Positions 10,226-20,125 of a DNA stretch of 64,000 nt are shown here, piece after piece. This stretch comes from Inia geoffrensis (Eukaryota; Chordata; Mammalia; Artiodactyla; Iniidae), in assembly GCA_036417435.1 (NCBI GenBank), contig CM070905.1:64559092-64623091 (forward strand), read 5' to 3'. The translations under genes were made by a program, and so were the position numbers. How positions within the stretch are numbered: position 1 is the stretch's first letter; each line of letters opens with the position of its first letter. Under the pieces are notes generated by a model, which was not told the DNA's origin, did no database searches, and was given only the letters and a program-made list of their open reading frames with translations.

Positions 10226-13200
10226 TATCATTAGGGAAAATATTCTTTCTTGATAATCGCTGATTTAGTGAAGTTTATAGCATCCAAGCACTCCCTTCTA
10301 TAATTATCTCTCTCAGTTGACTTTTTGAAAGGTAATGAACAACAGATAGTTCAAGATTACATTATGACAAGCATCTACAGTACATCCACTCCCAATGTTG
10401 ATTTTAATGTTCATTTTAGTTTTAACAATTAGTTAATGTGAAGGGAGGACTTATATCCTCTTAGGACAAATAAGAAGGCTAACAAAGATGTTTGTCTTAA
10501 TAGAAGAGATAAGCCAAGTAAATGCCCATTTCCATCATTTTCTAAAAAATGATCATAGGTAGTCCCTGACCAAGAAGTGGATGACAGATGATAGGTAGGT
10601 AGGTAGGTAGGTAGGTAGGTAGGTATGTAGGTAGATAGATATAAAGAATTCTATTCCTAAATCAAGTCTAATTTTAACCTAGAGAGAGATTTAAGTAGCT
10701 ACAACAAAGTATACTTCTCAACCACCAATTTTGTTTTGTTTTGTTTTATTTTCAGTAAAATACCCATGGTTCCAAGTAAAAAAGCTACCTATTAAATACT
10801 AATATAAAATTATTCCAAAATATACTTCTAGACAGCTATATGTGAAGGTATTATTTATAAATTAGTTAAAACACCTACCACTGTTAATGACTTTGGTTTT
10901 AAAGCAGTTGATCTAGATGCTTTCTCTCTTCCAGGATGAGATAGCAGAGTCACTTCTTTATTAAAGCCACTCCTAAGTCATGATGCTAAAATCATGCCAT
11001 CTTCATGATGAGATGCCTAGATAACTCTTTACTCTTGAAGATGGAAATGCTTCTAGATCATGTGAACATGGAATTAAATTATATGGGAAAAGATTAAAGA
11101 GACAGGAAGAGGAACTAAAATGCACCTCCTTTTCAATCACTTTGGAAATTATTGTCTGAAGTATAAAGAGACCATTCTTACTGACATTGTTTTGGCTTAG
11201 ATGCAGTCTGAGATCTATATTAACAGTCAAATATAACAAATTTCTACCTATGGAGTCAAAAGCCAAAGAAAGAGCGTTAAAATCTGTGATATTATTATCA
11301 CATTACTCCTGTATTATTCTTGGAATTTCATGCAAAAGAATATGGGTTTATTAGGCATCTCCAGTAGAAGTGACAGACCTCCCTGAGCTCATTAGCTCCG
11401 CACATCAAACACTGAGCTAAGAAGTATAAGCTTATAACTTATCAAGCTTGTATGTGTCATGTTTTAGATTGAACATCTTGTATTTCATTGTGTTTATAAT
11501 TTAGAGAAAATAAAGGGTTATTCTGGGCCCAGTAAGGCAGCATCCTACCCATTGAACAGGTAAAGGTTAACAAGTTAACAAGATTGGAACTCAGCATTTC
11601 ACAGTTGCCTTTAAATACTCATGACGCAACAGCTGTTTCCTGAGTGGAACTTAGCTACTGATGACTGCACTTCTCCATCATGCTGCTTATTTCTAAATAT
11701 ATTAATTTCATATTGACATTTGTTTTATGAACATTTGATTCTCAGAGTTAAGAAAACAGCTTAACTAGGAGAACAGATAGGCAAAAGTAAAGGTTATTTA
11801 TACAATCACTAACAGTGATGTTTAAGACTCTTGGAACTGCTGTGAAATTTTAGGGTTATAATATCATGCCATACACTTTGAAAAATTAATTCAAATTAGT
11901 TTGGAAATGAGCACTTTTATATCCACTGAAAATTTCATTAACAATAGAAATATGGGGTTATAATCAAAGAAATGGTAGAACACTAGAAAGATGTCTACTG
12001 AGATTAAAATTGGATCATTTTTTAATATCTTCATTAAAGATCTAAAATTAATAACAAGCTGATTATTCAAATGTACAAATATTAAGAAAGAATAATAATA
12101 AGGTCATTAGAAAAGAATTGTAGGTACTTGAAAATTAAATATCAAAATTAGATTAATTATAAATAGCAAAGATCTAGAAAATAGATATAGATATTAGAAA
12201 AGGAGAAGGTAAAAGATCTGGAAAGCAATAATGTAAATAAATAAATCTACAATATTATGTGAAAATCCCAACATTATTTGGAAAGAAGCTCTGCTACAGC
12301 TGGGAGAGTTAATTTAAGCCTTTCTATATTTAACAAGACCTCAACTATCTGTCCCATTAGATACTGCCCTGTGTAAGGCAATGAAGATTGCTAACAATTA
12401 TTACATGGATGGGAATAATATAAGGCATTGTAGACCACACCTTGTTCTTTTGCTACTATGGTATCAAAACTAGTCCACATGATTTTCAAAGTCTGATGAA
12501 AAGAAAACCAATCATTCAATACTCTGGGGCAAGCAAATAATCCATAATGAATCTCCTAGTCCTTATATTACACTTAACCTGTAATTAATCCCCTCCAGTT
12601 CAAATCTCCAACTTTGTGCTAATTCTCAGGGCTTCTGTGGAAAGCAGGACTATAAACCATCTCTTCCTCACCTCCCAAATGAAAAGTGTGGCTATCTTAG
12701 AGCCAAGGCCACTATAATTTAACATGTTCTCTCAAAATGGTACATAGTTTATCAGCTTTCTTATTATCCAGGGTCACTGTCTGGCAGGGCAGAGATAAAA
12801 GAAATCACTGGAGATGGTGCTCTGAATATATTGACAGAGAAACACCAGGGCCTTGACCACCACAGTTCTGGAACCTGTTCTTGGCAGAGTATTCTAATGT
12901 GTTGACCATCAACTGTTAATCACGGTGAGTTTACAGACTCCAGCATGAAGTAAAAGTCCACATATCTGATGTGGCCATAAAGTGTCTCTTGGAGAGTCCT
13001 GAGGAAGGGCCTCTAGAACTGTATTTTTTTAAATTAGGGAATGAGGTAAATTTCAAAATGTGTATATGAATGGTCTTTCCTTTGAGGCTAAATAAGAACA
13101 AGTAAGGAATAACACATCCCATCAACTGGTCCAATGACTTTCTGATCTTTAAACTCAGGGAACAGAGAAACAGGAGCAGCTGCAATTGCTGACTGAAAGA

Positions 13201-13929
13201 CAGTCTGAAAGATGGTCAGTCTATGTTCCGACCATTAATATAGGCAGGAGTCAAGGGTGATAAGGGCAAAAGAGCAAAGCTGCCATTCTGCCTGGATAAA
13301 CTCTTTTCCAGCTTTTCCAGATAACAAAGGCAGACAGTCTAAAAAGGTTAATGCTAATGACATTCACCACTGAAAAATGAGCTTAGGTGCCCCTTCAGCT
13401 CATCCTCTTTCCTCTTGGATAATCATAATAGATAGCTGTTCCCTATGGTTAAACAACTGGGTAATTACTAAAGCAATTTGCAATAAACAGACATTTATAA
13501 CATTGAAACATAAGAAAGGCAATAAACTGACATTTCAAAGGCATTTTACTGAAGGAATCTTGCAGTTTTCAAGTTGAAAGGAGTTGTTTTGGCAGAACTA
13601 CAAAGACAATCTAATCTAAGATACATGTTATCTCCCTTCAAAAATCTTCCATGGATGAGATTTCTGCTTTGTGGCTTTCATGAGCATATTCTGAAATTAA
13701 AATTTTAAAATGTAATATTTCAATGTGCTAAGCCAAGTCAGTCATTGATTAGTTATTCTTCAGTAAAATATCAGGAAAAGTAAGGTTGTGAACAGCCATA
13801 TTCTAAAGATCTATAAGAAAGTCAAGATGGTTCTCTTATCACTCAGAAAGTTATCATGAGTTTTCTTCCTAGAGCTCCATGTAACTTCTGTAATTCATTT
13901 CTGCACATATTTTTTATTTAATTGTATGT
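10226..13929. other. Unassigned DNA, no gene seen
   Basis: About 3.7 kb with no confident repeat call apart from a microsatellite. ORFs of 60-90 codons look like chance. The part from about 12440 to 13370 is less AT-rich and may be a decayed LTR or retroviral relic, but I could not match it. A short direct repeat, GTTAACAAGTTAACAAG, lies near 11566-11582. Confidence 0.4.
10591..10641. repeat. (GGTA)n/(GATA)n microsatellite
   Basis: About nine GGTA units with one TATG interruption run into GATA units. The array is long enough to be polymorphic. Confidence 0.95.
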
Positions 13930-14040
13930 CTCTTCCTTGATTATAACCATTTCTACGTTACAGATTTTGACTTTGTATTTTCAGTGTCTATCCCAGTATC
14001 TGACATATTGTAGATGTTAAAGAAATATTTTCTGAATGAA
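13930..14040 (+). mobile_element. L2 3' end fragment
   Basis: Resembles the L2 3' terminus: a CTTCCTTGATTATAACC start, CTATCCCAGTATCTGACATA, then TGTTAAAGAAATATTTTCTG and AATGAAC. Ancient and inactive. A larger L2 in the same direction follows. Confidence 0.6.
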
Positions 14041-14164
14041 CAAAGTGGAAGTGTTTTGTGCTATGAAACACAACCTCATATTTTCTCAAGGACTTGCATT
14101 TACATATTAACATTCTTCTCTTTTTCGTTACCAATTTCTTCCTCCCTATTGGATTAAGTTCCTG

Positions 14165-15570
14165 TGTCTCAAACCTCCAAAACCTCCCTTTACCCCACAT
14201 ACCATTCCAGCTATTTCTCTCTCTTGTTCCCTCCAATTTCTAGTCCCTGTCATCACTTTGTCACCTCCCATTTATTCTTTCATCCGCTCCATTCTGACTA
14301 CCTACCTTACCATTGCAAAGACATTCTGGATCAGGTCTTTAATGGCTTCCATGCTGAAAATCCATTGGATGCTTCTCTTTTTGTATTTACTCAAAATTCT
14401 CATATTTTTACACAGCTAAATATTCCTTCCTTTTTTATTCACATTTGTCTTTCAGAATTCAGTCCTCAGCCCTCTTCTCTAACAATATTCTTTGCCTCAA
14501 TAATCTATTTCATTTCCAAGTCTTAAAATATTATCCACATACTGACTTTCCAATTTTTATCTCTTTATTATTATCCACATACTAATGACTTGCAAACATT
14601 TATCATCACATATTGATGACCCTGATATTTTTCTGAGCTCCTTACTCATATAGCCAATGGGTTCCATGACTTGTTTTACTTGGATGACTTAACATGTTCA
14701 AAGGAACCTCATGATACCCTCAACTTGGTTTCCTAACTAGTCTTTTCTTAGTAAATGATACCAGCAAATTGCTCAAGCCAAAAACTACAGGATTTAATCT
14801 TCACTCTTCCCTTTCCCAGATAAATCCCTGTAAGATCCATAAACAAACTGTCAGTTCTACCTCCAAAGTAAACTCAAATCTAGTCACTTTACCTCATCCT
14901 CATTGCTATCTGCCTAGTTCAAGTCAGCCCTGTTACTGGAATTCTTTTCTATAATGGCCTCCAAACTGCAGTGGTCTCCCTCTTTCAACTGCTGCTCCTC
15001 ACACACTCAATTTATCTTCCACTCAGCCATCAAGACCTTTCTAAAAGGCAAATCAAATTGCATTGTTTCCCCACTTAAAACCCTCTTCCCCAAAGCATTG
15101 TGAAAGGAATTCAAACTCCTTACCAAGATTCATAAGGTCCAAACATGTTCTGGCCCTGGACTGCCTCTCCAATTTCATCTTCTATTCTTCAACCACTCAT
15201 GCTTCCTTTCTTTCCTTGAAAACCCTGAGCTTTTTCCAAGTGAAGAGCTTATGCCTTTGTTCCTTTCGCATGAACTTGTTCTTCCCTTGGCTTTTGCATG
15301 GCTAGTTCCATCTCATCTTTCAAGTCTCATTTCAAACAGCACCTCCTCAGAGAGGCTATCCATGAGCATCCTACCTAAAGTAGTCCTCCCCAACCCCTCA
15401 GCTCAGTTATACTCTTTCATATCAAGATATTTACCACAATCTGAAATTATTTTGTTTACTGTCTGTTTGCTCTAACTAAAATATAAAAGTTCATTTGCTT
15501 TATTTCTGAAACCCAGAATAGAGTATGGCAAATAATAAGTATCTAACTCATGTGTTAAAGAATGAATGAA
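14165..15570 (+). mobile_element. L2 LINE, RT region through 3' end
   Basis: A 1.4-kb pyrimidine-rich segment matching the L2 ORF2 and 3' UTR. It contains ACCATTGCAAAGACATTCTG and AAATCCATTGGATGCTTCTC from the RT coding part and CTCAAGCCAAAAACTACAGG further on. CACTTAAAACCCTCTTCCCC, CACCTCCTCAGAGAGGCTAT and an AATGAATGAATGG 3' end follow. The frame is broken by many stops. The open frames seen here (60-120 codons) are remnants or shadows of this element. Confidence 0.75.
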
Positions 15571-16142
15571 TGGATATACGACAAATGTAGTAATTTAAGA
15601 GTCATGTACTCTTAAAAATCTTACTCTTACATAAAATCCTAACCACTACTATAGATTCCCTTTTTTGTTAGGAATCAACCAGGAAAACATGAAACATATA
15701 GATTACTTCATCGAATCCTTTTACTGGGAGTTTTTTTTTTTTTTTTTTTTTCAAGGAGAGGGCTATTATCCTAGAACCCGTCTCATCTCTGTACCTTTAA
15801 GTCAGATCTAATATTTCCACTGGACAAAGAAAAAAGTTGAGCTATGGAAGCACAAAAGTTTCATTCTATGGCCAACTCAACTCTTTCTCATTGTCTTTGG
15901 CTCTGACATTGTTTCCATCCATTCCAAACCCCTAAATGCCTCTTCAGAATCAATGGTCTGTTGGCTTACACTTAGACTATCCCTAAATATTCTTGAATTA
16001 CTCTTATCCCATTGGCTCTTTTCCTTCCATACCACATTGATTAGGATGCATCAAGTTATGATGACTTGTAACTCCACCTTGAGTAGGAAGTTCCATGGTA
16101 AGGATCAGCTCAATTTTCTTTCTTTCTCTTACCCAAAGGGGA
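15571..16142. other. Unassigned DNA with a T24 run
   Basis: No repeat family recognised. A perfect run of 24 T lies at 15731-15754. It could be the reversed tail of a retroposed sequence reaching toward 16140, but I could not identify the body. Confidence 0.45.
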
Positions 16143-16345
16143 TGGTTGGCAGATTTGGCAAATAAAAATACAAGATTCCTAGTTAAATTTAAATTTCAGA
16201 TAAATAATTTTAAAAAAATAAATAGATCCCACATTTGCATGGAACGTATTTGCAATATTTGAGAAATACTTGTGAAAAAAATCATTCATTCTCTCTGAAA
16301 TGGAAATTTACGTAGGTGTCCTGGATCTTATCTGGCAACCCTACC
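16143..16345. repeat. Imperfect inverted-repeat element of about 200 bp
   Basis: The left arm (about 16144-16210: GGTTGGCAGATTTGGCAAAT ... TTTCAGATAAATAAT) and the right arm (about 16280-16343: ATCATTCATTCTCTCTGAAA ... TTATCTGGCAACCC) are imperfect reverse complements over about 65 bp. An AT-rich centre separates them. The shape suits a decayed MITE or foldback element. I recall this palindromic sequence as common in mammals but cannot assign a family name. Confidence 0.6.
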
Positions 16346-16454
16346 AAAGAAAAGGATGGGTTTTCTCAAACATTGGTCCAAATGAGGAGAAAGGTTCTCT
16401 CTGAGCCTGAGATCCCAGATATGGAAGATGAAAGAATTAAGCGAGCTTAAGCAT

Positions 16455-16615
16455 AAATTTATCAAGTATATGTTGAGCATATATTTTATACTAAGCACTG
16501 TTGGAATTACTGGATATTCAGTGGCCAAAAAAAAAAAGTCATGGGCCAATCCAAGCTAATCATCCAGCAGAGGAAAGAGACAATGGAAGTTTAAATAAAC
16601 AAGTAAGTTCAGCTA
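16455..16615 (-). mobile_element. L2 3' end, antisense
   Basis: Resembles the reversed L2 3' end: TATGTTGAGCATATATTTTA, ACTAAGCACTGTTGGAATTA, and near the end GGAAGTTTAAATAAACAAGT. Strongly diverged. Confidence 0.5.
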
Positions 16616-16647
16616 CTATCCTGCTTTCTCAAATTTTTCCTCAGATT

Positions 16648-16673
16648 TTCTCTTTCTCTCTCTCTCTCTCTTT

Positions 16674-16705
<32 letters not shown>

Positions 16706-16712
16706 TACCTAC
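16648..16712. repeat. (CT)n(CA)n compound microsatellite
   Basis: A CT run (16648-16672) is followed by about 16 CA units (16674-16706). Confidence 0.95.
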
Positions 16713-16739
16713 ACATACCACATTCTAACAGGAAATTGA

Positions 16740-17944
16740 AGTTTTAGTTATTTATACATTTAACATAGTTCTGTTTTACTTTTCTCGTAATGGCCTCCTT
16801 TCAGAAAGACACAAACCATATTATTACCATTTTACCAGTAATATTACAGAAAAACTAAATTGTACTGGTGTTATCATACACCTTGCAGAATTTTTTTGAG
16901 ATCTTGATTTGATTTTTAGATTTTAAAGCAGAGTGAAACTCCCTTTTCGTCTAAATAGCAATGAGTTTATTATGAATGGACTGCCTTTACGATACTTATC
17001 ACCCAGATTTGCCTTATTATTTGTTCTATTAATATGCTCTGCAGTTATCTATTACGTTGGGGCAAAAAGTTTTGGCTCTAAGCATGAATTAGTTGGTGGT
17101 AATGTAAAGTTAAATACTATACATGCCATAGCCTGGAAAAGTCACGGAAATGTGTTCTAAAGTCCTTTATTGACCTGACATGCTGAAGGTTAAAGAAGTC
17201 TGTATGGAAAAAATGATTAATTTTTTTAAAAATAATATTGAAGCAGAACAAAGACACACCAGAGGTAAAAAGTTGAGGGACTGTCCTCTCTGATGCATAG
17301 GCCTGAATGAAGAATGATTTATCTAAAATTGTTCCCCACCTCTGACTTCCAGAAGCAAGCGGCAGAATATGAAATACACTTGTTCTAGCAGCAAGGGCTA
17401 ACACAATGAAGACCAGTGTGGTTGGCAGAGCTCCTACTGAAGCCTATTCCTGTTCTTCAGTGTCCTCAATGATTTCAGCTTTCCCCAGCCCCTCCTATAT
17501 GCTTCTAATCTCACACACCCTTGGGACCTTATAGTCAAGCTGTGATGATCAAGCTGAATAGAAGTTTTAACCTTTTTGCATCAGCATTCTCCAGCCTAAA
17601 GCATCCTGTCCTTAGTACTAAGAGGAGAAAAAGAAATGACAACGCTGTTAACCATTCCAATCACTAAGCCCATATTGATTCAATTCAGTTTCAAAACTCT
17701 GAATATCACCAAGTCTCAATTCAATCAACCCCATGTAGGCTATGTTAAAAATTCTACTGAAAACTGTAAGTTTTCATCAGAGATTAGACTAAGCCTGGGG
17801 CCATTCCAAGATACTGGTGAAAAGTTTAAATTATGAATTGTTATTAAAATGGAGTTTCACTACTTTTCTGCATATTCAATATCTGAAATTAGGTCAACTC
17901 AATCCTACCTTGTAGATACCTTACTACAAAGAAAGTAATCAACA
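16740..17944. other. Unassigned DNA
   Basis: No gene or confident repeat. ORFs of 66-95 codons overlap on both strands without recognisable domains. TTACGTTGGGGCAAAAAG near 17052 is faintly mariner-like, but there is no inverted partner. Confidence 0.45.
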
Positions 17945-18270
17945 ATAATTGTATTCATTTGCTCAAAACAAATGTGTTCAGTGGCTACTATATTTTGGGT
18001 ATTGTGAGAGGCACTTAAGGATACTACTATAATAAATATAGTTGTTAACTATCTAATGGTTAATCGATCTGTTATATGTAAATGATGCTTTCAAAATATT
18101 TGATATCCCTGGAAAATATTATACATTATTTAAAACACTTGAAGATATTCAAATACTAATGATTAGGAAAATATTTATTCTTTTATCCCTAGACAAGTAG
18201 ATAAGATATGTGGAGTCTTCAAGTTATTTACATTCTGATGAGAGACAAAAACATAAACAATTTACAAGTG
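17945..18270 (-). mobile_element. L2 3' end, antisense, interrupted
   Basis: The left part (about 17945-18030) resembles the reversed L2 3' end with GTTCAGTGGCTACTATATTT and GTGAGAGGCACTTAAGGATA. After about 160 bp of unassigned AT-rich DNA, ATTTACATTCTGATGAGAGA and CAAAAACATAAACAATTTAC continue the pattern (18190-18270). Confidence 0.45.
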
Positions 18271-18351
18271 CAGTAAACCTGGGCAGCAGGGGTTTGGAGC
18301 ACCATGAATCATTGAGCATAGAACTAGTTAAGGTTCCATTAAGCATAGGAT

Positions 18352-18697
18352 TGCTGTGGTCTGAATGTTTGTGTCCTCCTAAGATTTCTATGTTAAATCT
18401 TAAGGCCCAATGTGATAGTATTTAGATGTGAGGGCCTTGGGGTGATTAGATTACATCCATTCCTCAGGAATGGAATTAGTATTTTTATAAAGGAGGCTCC
18501 AGAGAGATCCCTAGGCCCTGAATGTCATATGAGGATAAAACGAAGTCTGAGACCCTGAAGATGATCCTTACCCAACCATGCTGGCACCCTTACCTCAGAC
18601 TTCCAGATTCCAGAACAGTGAAAAAAGAAATTCCTGTTGTTTATTAGCCATCCAGTTTATTGTACTTTTGTTATAGCAGCCCTAATGGACTAAGACA
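18352..18697 (+). mobile_element. Solo MaLR LTR (MLT1A/MST-like)
   Basis: A complete solo LTR of 346 bp, starting TGCTGTGGTCTGAATGTTTG and ending GGACTAAGACA. Further words are TTCCAGAACAGTGAAAAAAG and TTGTTATAGCAGCCCTAATG. It has TG...CA ends and is flanked by the perfect 5-bp duplication AGGAT (18347-18351 and 18698-18702). It arose by recombination between the two LTRs of an ERVL-MaLR provirus-like element, so no internal genes remain. Confidence 0.85.
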
Positions 18698-18702
18698 AGG
18701 AT

Positions 18703-19552
18703 CAAGTCAAAGTTTCACACAGACTATAGCTGTATTCTCCACTGTCCTGCACTACCCTCCACTGCCCTGTACAGAATTTTCCACAAAAGTTCAAATAGTT
18801 ATTTATAGCTTACTATTGAGAATTCACATGTGAACCAGATGATAAAGTTCCTGCTTCTATAGTTCCTATTCTAGTGCATCCTCATTAGCATCCAGCAGAA
18901 GCTATACATTTATTTTAATAAATATTGGAGTACAATCCACCCAAATAATAACAATGCCTTCTTTTCAGGTCTGCTGCAATGGCTCCCACATCTTTGGTGT
19001 TTAGTACATGTTTCTTGAATAAATAAATTATGTCACTTAAGCATCAAGACAGCCTTATTAGATAAATGTTTTATCAAATATTACTTCAAAACAGCAAATC
19101 TAATTGTAAAATGAAGGCTTAAAGATGCTGAGAGACTTGCCCAAGGTTACACACCTAGTATAGAAGTTAGCTTGCAGTTTTGTTGAAAAGATAAAATAAA
19201 GTAATGGAGTAAAAGAGCTCTGTAAACTCAAAAGCTAATGTGTTGACCTAAAAGGCACTCAGCAGGAAATAGCAGCAGCAGCTTTCACTACTTACAGAGA
19301 TCATTCATTTTTCAAACAAACCCTGCAAGATGTTACCCTGGACCATGCTGGCTTATTCTGCCACTTTTAACATTAGATGTTATTTAAATGAATTATCTTC
19401 CAAATAATACCTAATATTTAAGTGTACACAAATCTTAAAGTTTGGGAGAATCACTGAATTCCTGTAGTAAATAAATTCTTTCTATAAAAGTTTATAAACT
19501 CATAAGGAAAGTTGAAGGTTATACATTCAATTAATAATGCCGAGACACATTA
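18703..19552. other. Unassigned DNA with a MIR remnant
   Basis: Apart from a MIR core fragment near 19095-19180, nothing is recognised. CTTGAATAAATAAATTA near 19015 may be a very short L2 3' tip. Confidence 0.4.
19095..19180 (-). mobile_element. MIR core fragment, antisense
   Basis: TTGTAAAATGAAGGCTTAAA, GAGAGACTTGCCCAAGGTTA and CACACCTAGTATAGAAGTTA match the reverse of the MIR core. Confidence 0.65.
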
Positions 19553-20125
19553 ATGCTTCCTTGTCTAAGCTTTAGACAGGCTTCGGCTTCTTCCTGACTC
19601 TAGGCTCCAGATCTCCCTTTTCTTAGAACATTTCCTTTAGAAAACTTGTAATTGTAAATCCTTTCCCTGTCCCTTTGAGATGTAAATCTTTTTAAAAGCC
19701 TCTTGACAGCTTTACAGCCCAGGAATGTCTTTCTCAAAGACCTGGGAACCATCTCTTCGAAATGCAATCATCAAAAGAGATAGCACCCCTTCTTCCCAGT
19801 TTCTGCAAAAAGGTAGAAGCCTAACTTTAGAGGGCACCTTGCTCCAAGTTACAAAATTACCTCTTATCATAAAGATACGAGAAGTTAACTTTTCCCTTGG
19901 ATAAAGCCAATTAGAAAACACAGTCTATGACTTATGCCTAATGTCCTCTAGTACTTTTCCACGAGCTCACTCCAGCCCATAAAGACTGTACTCCCTATGT
20001 TGCAGTGGAGTTCAGACTTATTCTGGTATGTCTCCCCAGAGAGATTGCAAATAGCCAGAGCACTGAATAAAGTCTTTCTTGCCTGTGTAACTTTGTTTGG
20101 TACAATTTTTGCTTTGATACAACGT
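19553..20125 (+). mobile_element. ERV-type LTR, probably class I
   Basis: A 570-bp segment that reads like an ERV LTR. It is made of words I associate with MER-class LTRs: CAGCCCAGGAATGTCTTTCT, GGTAGAAGCCTAACTTTAGA and CTTTTCCCTTGGATAAAGCC. Late in the segment a CCCATAAAG TATA-like box is followed by a canonical AATAAA (20066-20071) and a T/G-rich stretch, as in an R-U5 region. I could not fix the ends or a target duplication, and no viral coding sequence adjoins. The class and subfamily are a guess. Confidence 0.45.

Noticed and set aside
10591..10641. A telomere-like or regulatory repeat
   Set aside because: It is a plain GGTA/GATA microsatellite. The unit is not the vertebrate telomere hexamer.
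14165..15475. A cluster of plus-strand ORFs (120, 61, 80 and 74 codons) suggesting a multi-exon gene
   Set aside because: The DNA matches the L2 LINE body. The frames are decayed or shadow frames without splice structure.
17040..17080. A mariner-type terminal repeat (GTTGGGGCAAAAAG)
   Set aside because: Only about 14 bases resemble it and no inverted partner or TA duplication was found nearby.
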